From JBFLVQ01 sp040758525 (GTDB lineage: Bacteria > Acidobacteriota > Blastocatellia > Chloracidobacteriales > JADJPF01), in NCBI GenBank assembly GCA_040758525.1, contig JBFLVQ010000141.1, forward strand, positions 1 to 16,051: a stretch of DNA of 16,051 bases, written 5' to 3'. Within the stretch, counting starts at the first letter, position 1. Each line of letters starts with the position of its first letter. Below, in pieces: positions 4,923 through 11,642 of this stretch. Made by a program: the position numbers and the translations under genes. Under the pieces are notes generated by a model. It had not been told where the DNA came from. It made no database searches and saw nothing but the letters and a program-made list of their open reading frames with translations.

Positions 4923-7862
4923 TTAGTTATTCATTATTTCTAGATAAGTAGTGCGTATTGCTGCACAATACCGACGATATTCAATGAGCAGATCATTTTC
5001 GCTACTAAACCCGAGTCGGTATGCTAGATCTAGCCGTAGTGCGGGATTATGCGGTAATTCTGGCTGTGGTCTCTCCAACTGTAGACGTACTTGATGATCT
5101 AGCTGACGCAGAAAACTGTAGCCTTGTTGGAAAACCCTGGCCTGTTCAGCGCTGAGTATTCCACCGTGAGCAAGATGTTCAATCAGTGGCAACGTACCAC
5201 GTTGAACTGGATCAGGAACAGCATGGCGCAGTTGCAGATAGCGGGTAGCAAAATATACATCCAGCATACCGCCAGCAGCAAACTTATAATTGTTGGTCTG
5301 CGCACGAGCCTTCTCAGCTTGTAGACGCAATCGCATTTCGTGCGCTTCATGCGCTAATGTAGGGAGTTGTGTATGGCCACGAGCAAAAACCAGTTCCATT
5401 ATACGATCCTCTGCACGTCTGCCAAATTCTCTATCTCCCGCTATTGATCGCATTTTAAGATAAGCCATCAACTCCCAAATAGCTGCTCGCTCTTTAAGAT
5501 AATGTTGTAGGTTTTCATAGCTAGTAGCAAGTAGTCCATTGCGTCCTTCGGGTCGTAAGCGTAAGTCTATACGGTAGAGCGAGCCCTCACGTGTGAGCGC
5601 GGAAAGAATATGTACTATTGTCTCTACTACACGTGCATAAAATTGTTGATTAGTAACCTGCTCGGCGACATCACCAGATTCGTCGTTGTAGACAAAGACA
5701 ATATCTAGATCGGAATCGTAATCAATACCACAATGGCCTAGCCTGCCTAACCCTAGAATAGTATAGATTAATGGTGCAGTAGTGCGTTGGTAGTGTTCCT
5801 GGGTATGTACACAAGCCATCTCACAAGCGATATCAAGGGCTGCTTCTGCCAGTGCTGTCTGGGCCTGATTGAGAAGTCGTAGTTGTAGCATTGCCTGCTG
5901 ATTATTACTGCTGGGTGTAGTCAATAGATCGTGGCGACCAATCTTGATCATTAGTTGATACCAACAGCGACGTAATCGCACCAATGCTTCATCATAGCTT
6001 GTGTCTGTGATTGCTGTATAGAACAGGCGATAGAGATAAATGCGAGTGAGTTCATTAAGAGGTGGTTCGATTGGTCCTCCCAACTGCTTTATCAAATATA
6101 TATGTGAGCTGAGTAGGTTAGTGAAATGATGGCTGGCATCTGCAATCAATGTCATCTCTTTTAGCTGCTCTGCAGTAAGACCGGCCATGATCTCAGCAGT
6201 TTCAGTAGCTGCAGAGAGCACTAATGAACGTACACGTTTCAATGTACGTGCCTTGTTAAGAGAATTTTCTAATCCTGCGACGAGTGCCTCTGCTGTATCT
6301 GTTTGATTAAGCTCCCAACCGGGTAGCGAGAGAATTGCTGTCAGCACCTCTTGAAATAGACGTTTAACAAGATCGATATCGGCATCTTTGACTTCTGCCA
6401 CCAACTTTACTGGCATTACTGGAGTACTTGACGGCTGATGCGATCGTGATGTTAGTGTCTCTGCCGTTTGACTAAAGACACGCTGATAGATTGCACTTAC
6501 ATGTTGGCGATGTAATTGTAGATTATCTTCAAAAGTGGCACTGTCTGGATAGCCACAACGGCGCGCCAGCAATGCAAGCTTATCAGGCGTTTGTGGAAGA
6601 TTATGTTTCTGCAATCCCTGCTCCATTTGCAGTCTATGCTCAACGGTGCGTAGGAAATTGTAGGCTTGTGTGAGATGAGTACGTTCCGTATCGCTCAGTA
6701 GATTCTTATCTGCCAACCGCTGTAGACCAATAAGAGTTTGTGGTGCGCGCAGCCAAGCATCGCGTCCACCATAGCAGATTTGTAGTGCCTGTACAATGAA
6801 CTCAATCTCACGTATACCACCTGGACCAAGCTTTACATGATAGCCGCCGCCAAGACTTGCTCTATGGCTATCAATCTTCTCTTTGGCTAGTCGTACATCT
6901 CGTAATGCTTCAATAAGTGGTTCAGGACGAAAGATCTGATCATCGATTCCAGTGAGGAAATTCTCAACTAAACGTGTATCACCAGCCGCCACACGTGCAC
7001 GCACAAGCGCCTGACGTTCCCAGTTCTGTGCCTCTGTCTGATAGTAGCGTAGCGCCTCTGCCAGATTAATAACTAGATCGCCTTGACGACCATGCGGACG
7101 TAACCGTAGATCGACACGGAAAACTGCTCCTTCTCCAAAAGGCGCGCCAATCGTTTTTACTATCGCCTCTGCTAATTTAGTAAAGAAGAACTTGTTAGTT
7201 ACTACTTCAATCGCGCCTGCACGTGCGCCGGCCGTCTCACCATCAGCAGAATAGATAAAGATTAGATCAATATCAGAAGAATAGTTCAGTTCTCGACTGC
7301 CTAGTTTGCCAAGCGCAATAATAGCAAACTCGGCACGTACTAAGCGCCCATGCTCAGCAAGGGTCTGAGGTGTCCCATAACGCACTAGTAATGGTTGATA
7401 GCAGAATTGTAAAGCACGCTCTAGTGCTGCATCGGCCAAGTGTGAGAGTTCTTCAGTAGTTTCCGAGAGCGTAGCAAGTTTAAGACAATCGCGTAGGTAG
7501 ATACGTAGCAGTTCGCGTCGCTTAAAACGTGCTAATCGCACCGATTCATCGAGTGTGGAGTTCATGGCAGTAAATCGCGCCAATTCCTCCATCAATCTCT
7601 CTTTAGATTTTATTTGGGTAAGATCGCGCTCTCGCTCCAACCAAGTAATATATTCCCTATGCTGAAGCATTGTTTCGGCAAGTAGCGGACTATAGGCGGC
7701 AAGCGTGAGAATATTAGCATAGATCTCCTCATTGCGGCGACATTGTGCTAAGGTCTGTGATTGCTCTTCAGCCAAACGCTCAGCAAATAGACGTGCGCCT
7801 GCGGGATCAGGAAGAGAAGTAATAAACGTTGCTAGCCGCGGTGTTAGGGCTATTTCAGACAT
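4923..7862 (-). CDS. glnE: Bifunctional glutamine synthetase adenylyltransferase/removase
   Basis: 979 residues from the chosen start, close to the usual GlnE length. It adds or removes AMP on glutamine synthetase and so links nitrogen status to ammonia assimilation in the cytoplasm. Two nucleotidyltransferase halves are visible. The first has GKLGSRELNYSSDIDLIF (Asp197, Asp199) followed by VFRVDLRLRPHGRQGDLV. The second has GRLGHCGIDYDSDLDIVF (Asp718, Asp720) followed by LYRIDLRLRPEGRNG. A GPGGIREIEFIVQ helix lies between them. The start ATG at 7862 shares a base with the stop of the Yip1 gene (TGATG), so translational coupling is likely. A start 17 codons upstream is possible but would overlap the Yip1 gene more deeply. 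The second half lacks the Glu of the usual GGxEL segment while keeping the DxD. No glnA or glnB is in the window. Confidence 0.95.
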   Translation of the reverse strand: MSEIALTPRLATFITSLPDPAGARLFAERLAEEQSQTLAQCRRNEEIYANILTLAAYSPLLAETMLQHREYITWLERERDLTQIKSKERLMEELARFTAMNSTLDESVRLARFKRRELLRIYLRDCLKLATLSETTEELSHLADAALERALQFCYQPLLVRYGTPQTLAEHGRLVRAEFAIIALGKLGSRELNYSSDIDLIFIYSADGETAGARAGAIEVVTNKFFFTKLAEAIVKTIGAPFGEGAVFRVDLRLRPHGRQGDLVINLAEALRYYQTEAQNWERQALVRARVAAGDTRLVENFLTGIDDQIFRPEPLIEALRDVRLAKEKIDSHRASLGGGYHVKLGPGGIREIEFIVQALQICYGGRDAWLRAPQTLIGLQRLADKNLLSDTERTHLTQAYNFLRTVEHRLQMEQGLQKHNLPQTPDKLALLARRCGYPDSATFEDNLQLHRQHVSAIYQRVFSQTAETLTSRSHQPSSTPVMPVKLVAEVKDADIDLVKRLFQEVLTAILSLPGWELNQTDTAEALVAGLENSLNKARTLKRVRSLVLSAATETAEIMAGLTAEQLKEMTLIADASHHFTNLLSSHIYLIKQLGGPIEPPLNELTRIYLYRLFYTAITDTSYDEALVRLRRCWYQLMIKIGRHDLLTTPSSNNQQAMLQLRLLNQAQTALAEAALDIACEMACVHTQEHYQRTTAPLIYTILGLGRLGHCGIDYDSDLDIVFVYNDESGDVAEQVTNQQFYARVVETIVHILSALTREGSLYRIDLRLRPEGRNGLLATSYENLQHYLKERAAIWELMAYLKMRSIAGDREFGRRAEDRIMELVFARGHTQLPTLAHEAHEMRLRLQAEKARAQTNNYKFAAGGMLDVYFATRYLQLRHAVPDPVQRGTLPLIEHLAHGGILSAEQARVFQQGYSFLRQLDHQVRLQLERPQPELPHNPALRLDLAYRLGFSSENDLLIEYRRYCAAIRTTYLEIMNN

Positions 7863-8662
7863 CAATTTGTTAATGCGGCAAAACCTACTACTACCAGCAC
7901 ATAGATTCCCCAAAGGGCAAACACTATTACCTTTGCCGTTCCTGGCTTTAACTTCTCGCTGACAGCGACTAGTCCAATTGACATCAATATGAGAAACCAG
8001 ATGCTAAAAATATCGAGTCGGGTCAAGAGTGATACCAGTACGGGTGAGGCGCCTTTGGGCATCAGCATTCCTGGATTAGTTACAGCAATACCACCTTTTA
8101 AGAGATCTATATCTTCGGGGTTGCGCAAAAATGCCACTAATATACTCAAGACCGATTGTACTAGACCGCCGACCATACAAGTTATGTAAGCAGTGATCGA
8201 GAGTACCTTAGTAAATTTTGTTATTCCCCCCATGATCGATACAGCGCCCCAAAAAATCAGTGCCAGTATTACGACAAAGATGGGAGCAAGCGCTGGTCCT
8301 ACATAGGCAAAGATCTTGCCAAATTGGCTACCATATTTTGTCTGCATGTCTACTGCGTTGCGCTCTTGTTCAGAGAGATCAGCAAGCGACTTACCTTGCC
8401 TTTCCAACTGCTGCTCAATCGCCCGACGGGTCAGTGCCTCCCAGTCAGGTTTGAGGCGTTGGAGGATAATGAAATTTCCTGCTACTGCTATTACCAGTGT
8501 AAGCAGCAGTGGCAGCACTAGATCTGGTTTAGCATTAATATCACGGAAAGTCTCGCTAGGAGAAAAAAGTGTGCCGATTAGGCGCTGAAAAGTATTCAAT
8601 TTTGCGTAGGCAGTCTTTTCACCTACAGAAGGGGCAATAGGGATATCGGAAGGGCTACTCAT
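7862..8662 (-). CDS. Yip1 family integral membrane protein
   Basis: 266 residues. After a polar N-terminus come FQRLIGTLFSPSETFRDI and five predicted membrane spans at about 47-68, 118-143, 153-178, 214-236 and 243-265. A charged, helical segment between spans 1 and 2 (about 70-115) is rich in Glu, Arg and Gln. The FxSPxxxFxxI entry and the span arrangement fit the bacterial Yip1 domain, whose role in bacteria is not established. AGGAGG (8669-8674) lies 6 bases before the ATG but is largely held in a 13-bp inverted repeat. The stop overlaps the glnE start by one base. The gene probably belongs to one transcript with the LolA/DUF4412-like gene upstream and glnE downstream. Confidence 0.85.
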   Translation of the reverse strand: MSSPSDIPIAPSVGEKTAYAKLNTFQRLIGTLFSPSETFRDINAKPDLVLPLLLTLVIAVAGNFIILQRLKPDWEALTRRAIEQQLERQGKSLADLSEQERNAVDMQTKYGSQFGKIFAYVGPALAPIFVVILALIFWGAVSIMGGITKFTKVLSITAYITCMVGGLVQSVLSILVAFLRNPEDIDLLKGGIAVTNPGMLMPKGASPVLVSLLTRLDIFSIWFLILMSIGLVAVSEKLKPGTAKVIVFALWGIYVLVVVGFAALTN

Positions 8663-8669
8663 TTTTTAC

Positions 8670-8707
8670 CTCCTGAAACGTTTGCCGAGAGCTTAACGTT
8701 TCAGGAG
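8670..8707 (-). promoter_or_regulatory. 13-bp inverted repeat covering the Yip1 Shine-Dalgarno
   Basis: On the - strand, CTCCTGAAACGTT (8707-8695) pairs perfectly with AACGTTTCAGGAG (8682-8670) across a 12-base loop. The 3' arm ends in AGGAG, five bases of the AGGAGG ribosome site of the Yip1 gene, whose ATG lies at 8662. Neither strand has a T-tract after the stem, so it is not a typical terminator. Likely roles are a structure that blocks translation or a protein-binding palindrome. The inverted repeat is certain and the function is inferred. Confidence 0.7.
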
Positions 8708-8732
8708 ATAAAAATGCAAGTGGCGGTCGGTT

Positions 8733-9449
8733 CTATTGAGAGCTTTCTCCTGGTTGCTTATTTTCCGTACGGAACATATCAATACGTTCGGCGACCTGTT
8801 TGTAATCTTTGGGGAGGTTAAAGAGTTCTGCAGGGACTTCAAGCTCGATATCTTGTAGCTCAAAACTTGCCCTAATGTTGAGCAATTCTAATTCTTGACG
8901 GATAATAAGACCCTTTAGATCATTTGCCTTCCAGAGTGTGACCTTCTGTACAACAGTGCCCTGCTCAAAACTGACACGATATTTGTTGCAGGGGTGGTTA
9001 GCATAATTCTCTTTACCTAGATCCTCTATCTTAACATTTTGAGGGGCCAGCGAGCGGGTCTGTTCCAGATTGAAGGGATCACGACGTACTGCAAAAGCGG
9101 CGCCTCCACTAGCATCCACAGCATAGAGCTTTTTGTCAGGTCGTAAAGTAAAGGTCTTCTGCTCCTCAGGATTAGAAATGACAATAATCTTAATACCGCG
9201 CTGCTCGGTCTCGATCCGCTGTAGATTACCTTTACGAGCATAGAGTACTTGCTGGCGACTGCCTTGCTCGTTAATTTGGGTAGCTCTAAAGGTATCGGGC
9301 TGATCGTTTAGGATCTTGTCTAGTAAAGGGTTACTTACTTTCTTCGCTTTTGCCTCTTGTTGCGCCCAGCCTGTAGACGCAAATAAAACCATTACCAACA
9401 GGCTGGTCGCCAGTGGTATCAAGACAAAGCGGCTTAAGCGTACTTTCAT
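8733..9449 (-). CDS. Secreted LolA/DUF4412-like protein
   Basis: 238 residues. A signal peptide (RLSRFVLIPL, a long hydrophobic core, cleavage near GWA-QQ) precedes a beta-rich mature domain. Features include RKGNLQRIETEQRG, PDKKLYAVDASG, GKENYANHPCNKYRV, VTLWKANDLKGLIIRQE and a closing FNLPKDYKQV. This pattern (lipid-carrier-like half-barrel, then a final F-x-LP-x-Y) resembles LolA-type and DUF4412 periplasmic proteins. Binding to a lipid or other hydrophobic ligand is possible but not shown. I chose the ATG at 9449. A GTG four codons upstream overlaps the GAGGAG ribosome site (9461-9466) and cannot use it. No lipobox Cys is present, so it should be soluble in the periplasm. Confidence 0.72.
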   Translation of the reverse strand: MKVRLSRFVLIPLATSLLVMVLFASTGWAQQEAKAKKVSNPLLDKILNDQPDTFRATQINEQGSRQQVLYARKGNLQRIETEQRGIKIIVISNPEEQKTFTLRPDKKLYAVDASGGAAFAVRRDPFNLEQTRSLAPQNVKIEDLGKENYANHPCNKYRVSFEQGTVVQKVTLWKANDLKGLIIRQELELLNIRASFELQDIELEVPAELFNLPKDYKQVAERIDMFRTENKQPGESSQ

Positions 9450-9529
9450 AACGATTTTCACTCCTCAAAACAGAATAATACAGAAACCAGATAAAATTAA
9501 TTAATGTTATCTATTACACTCGCTAATAG

Positions 9530-9556
9530 AGAAAAAGTTGCGAGATCATTGATCTC
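9530..9556 (-). terminator. Possible terminator after the M61 peptidase gene
   Basis: GAGATC (9556-9551 on the - strand), an AAT loop and GATCTC (9547-9542) form a 6-bp stem directly after the TAA of the peptidase gene. CTTTTTCTC follows a few bases later. It may partly separate that gene from the LolA/DUF4412-like gene. The stem is short, so read-through is likely. Confidence 0.4.
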
Positions 9557-9557
9557 C

Positions 9558-11366
9558 TTACTTAGCGCCACCTAGCCAACTAGCCAATGCCCTTTGTTGG
9601 GCTGGGGTAGGATTATCAACCCGTTTAACACGGTAAATAGTGTTACCACCACTAGCTAGTGTCACTTCAAACTGATGTAAGCGACGATTGCGAAAGACGG
9701 TAACTGTGACACGGTCGCCTGGCTTGTAGTTCATCAATGCTTCCGGCAAAGTGGCTGCGTTCACCTGCAGATTATCGACGGCTAGGAGAATATCACCACG
9801 GTCTAAGCCGGCTGCTAGTGCTGGTGAATCTGGCAAGACATTGGTGATCACTGCCGGATCTTGACTGTTCAGCTTGAATCCTAGGGAGACTTCAGGTCTA
9901 CTCTTATCAATCTCTTCGACAACTTGTAATCCTACCACGGAAAGAAACTGATTATAAGGCAACTCATCCCGTCCCGCGAGAAAGCGACGGGAGAAATCAT
10001 CAAAGCTATTTCCTGTGACGGTCTCTAGAGCTTTTTGAATTCCATCTTCTGGTACACCTAGATTACGCTCAGCATAACGTTCATTGAGAAAGCGCATAAC
10101 ATCATCAAGCGACTTCTCCTGTTGAGTGCGGCGGCGTATTTCTAGATCCAATAGCAGACCAATTAGCTCGCCTTTAGTATAGAAGGAGAGTTGAGCATTC
10201 TCTGCATCATCAGGCTGTAGCCAACCATTGAAGCTGGCCTCCTCGACACTCACAATCAGACGGCTAGGAGTGTTCTGCAACTCATTTATCGTCTTTTCCA
10301 GTTCTGTTAAAAAGGCCGATTCATCACATACACCAGCACGCTTTAACAGTAGATCGCCATAGTAGCTGGTTACACCTTCAAAGAACCAGAGTAGCCGTGT
10401 GTAGACTTCGCGACTGTAATCGGGTTGATCAAAGACCTGTGGACGTATACGTTTTACATTCCATACATGGAAAAATTCATGTGAGCTTAATGAAAAGAAG
10501 CGTTGGCGACTCATCTCTGTTTTGAATGCTGATTGTGGTGCGACAATTGAGGTACTGTCACGATGCTCTACACCATGCCAGCGTCCTTCTACAGGTAGAT
10601 GATAGAGAAACCAGTAGTTTTCAAAGGGTGCGGTACCAAACAACTTCACCTGTGCAGCAACAATCTTACCAATCTGATCAGCCAGCATCTTCAGGTCATA
10701 TTCCAACTTGCCCTGAATAGCTAGATAATAATTGGTTGTGCCATGTTTGAACTGATGAATTATTAGTGTAGGGCTTGCGATCAATGGTGAATCGGCTAGC
10801 TCTTCATAATCTGCAGCCTGAAAAGTCTGCTCCTCTGTGCGCGTAAGTGCAGTAGCAATAGCCCAGTTTTGTGGGCAGTGGATTGTTAAACGGCAGGGCT
10901 GTGTACGCCGCCCAGGCAGATACATAAATAGATTCGTGCCATTGAAATAGGCTTCAGACTCGTCCAATAAACTAGAGCCAGCATCAAGGGTATTGGCGTA
11001 ATACTTATAACGCACCTCGACAAAACGTGCCTTATCTGTCTCTACTCGCCAACTCGATTTCTCGGTTTTGCACCAATTGAGTGGTTTGCCTTGCTCATTA
11101 GTAGCGTTAAACTCTCGCACATTACGGGCGTAATTCTGAATCAGATAGCGACCCGGACGCCAGCTTGGTAGGGCAAAGTCGAGTGTATCAGCATTATTAG
11201 TAGCCACTCGTATACTAATTTCAAAAAGGTGACTATTGGGATTTTGCCATCCTATTGTATATTCAATCATCTCTTTACTATCTACTTGAGATTTTGCCGC
11301 TACGATCACGGCAAGTGCGAACAACATTATTGTGGCACGCGCAGTTGCTAGAAAAATTAGCCTCAA
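9558..11366 (-). CDS. M61 family glycyl-aminopeptidase-like protein with PDZ domain
   Basis: 602 residues. The N-terminal hydrophobic stretch (residues 4-24) suggests a signal peptide. An N-terminal beta domain (PSWRPGRYLIQNYARNV, as in M61) is followed by the metallopeptidase core: HEFFHVWNVKRIRP (zinc ligands His296 and His300, catalytic Glu297) and WFFEGVTSYYGD (third ligand Glu330). A PDZ domain lies at about 495-575 (AVITNVLPDSPALAAGLDRGDILLAVD). This order is the usual M61 architecture. Family members remove N-terminal Gly or Ala or act as periplasmic processing enzymes. The start is TTG at 11366 with AGGAG (11377-11381) 10 bases before it, and there is no ATG before the signal sequence. 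The gene is divergent from the FecR-domain gene. Confidence 0.92.
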   Translation of the reverse strand: MRLIFLATARATIMLFALAVIVAAKSQVDSKEMIEYTIGWQNPNSHLFEISIRVATNNADTLDFALPSWRPGRYLIQNYARNVREFNATNEQGKPLNWCKTEKSSWRVETDKARFVEVRYKYYANTLDAGSSLLDESEAYFNGTNLFMYLPGRRTQPCRLTIHCPQNWAIATALTRTEEQTFQAADYEELADSPLIASPTLIIHQFKHGTTNYYLAIQGKLEYDLKMLADQIGKIVAAQVKLFGTAPFENYWFLYHLPVEGRWHGVEHRDSTSIVAPQSAFKTEMSRQRFFSLSSHEFFHVWNVKRIRPQVFDQPDYSREVYTRLLWFFEGVTSYYGDLLLKRAGVCDESAFLTELEKTINELQNTPSRLIVSVEEASFNGWLQPDDAENAQLSFYTKGELIGLLLDLEIRRRTQQEKSLDDVMRFLNERYAERNLGVPEDGIQKALETVTGNSFDDFSRRFLAGRDELPYNQFLSVVGLQVVEEIDKSRPEVSLGFKLNSQDPAVITNVLPDSPALAAGLDRGDILLAVDNLQVNAATLPEALMNYKPGDRVTVTVFRNRRLHQFEVTLASGGNTIYRVKRVDNPTPAQQRALASWLGGAK

Positions 11367-11428
11367 AACGTCTACTCTCCTGGTTAAATTCTACTCTTTG
11401 CTACATCGATTATCCCAAATGGTGAACT

Positions 11429-11457
11429 ATTTTAGCACTGGCAGCCAGTTAAGTTGA
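11429..11457 (-). promoter_or_regulatory. Possible promoter and palindromic operator of the M61 gene
   Basis: On the - strand, TCAACT (11457-11452) and TAAAAT (11434-11429) are 17 bases apart. The spacer contains a perfect odd dyad, ACTGGC-A-GCCAGT (11437-11449 on the + strand). A palindrome between -35 and -10 is a common repressor position. The -35 match is poor (3 of 6 bases). Confidence 0.35.
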
Positions 11458-11490
11458 GTAGGTTTCGATGAAGTAGTAATGGAATGGAGT

Positions 11491-11531
11491 TTGCTCACGC
11501 CTGCATATCCATTCTATACAAATAATAGAAT
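11491..11531 (+). promoter_or_regulatory. Possible promoter with inverted repeat upstream of the FecR-domain gene
   Basis: TTGCTC (11491-11496) and TATACA (11515-11520) are 18 bases apart. ATTCTAT (11511-11517) and ATAGAAT (11525-11531), separated by 7 bases, form an inverted repeat that overlaps the -10 and could be an operator. This is a consensus match only. Confidence 0.35.
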
Positions 11532-11548
11532 TAAGGAAGATGAGTTAA

Positions 11549-11573
11549 AGCGCATCCCGTCGCGGGGCGTGCT
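11549..11573 (+). promoter_or_regulatory. Leader hairpin upstream of the FecR-domain gene
   Basis: An 11-position stem with a TCG loop: AGCGC and CCCG on the left arm pair with CGGG and GTGCT on the right, with one mismatch and two G-T pairs. It lies downstream of the proposed promoter, so it would be in the 5' leader. There is no T-tract after it. Confidence 0.4.
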
Positions 11574-11601
11574 CTGAGCAAAAACTAGATAACTCGTCCA
11601 G

Positions 11602-11623
11602 TAAAGCACTGATAAAGCACTGA
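11602..11623 (+). repeat. 11-bp perfect tandem repeat before the FecR-domain gene
   Basis: TAAAGCACTGA occurs twice in direct succession (11602-11612 and 11613-11623), ending 8 bases before the AAGGAG ribosome site (11631-11636). It may be a recent duplication or a binding element in the leader. Confidence 0.85.
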
Positions 11624-11642
11624 AGTTGGAAAGGAGAAAGAT

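Noticed and set aside
7863..7913. Upstream start for GlnE adding 17 residues
   Set aside because: It would lie inside the Yip1 gene, the added residues do not look like GlnE, and the ATG at 7862 forms a classic TGATG overlap.
8670..8707. Rho-independent terminator before the Yip1 gene
   Set aside because: No T-tract follows the stem on either strand, and the stem includes the ribosome site; a regulatory structure fits better.
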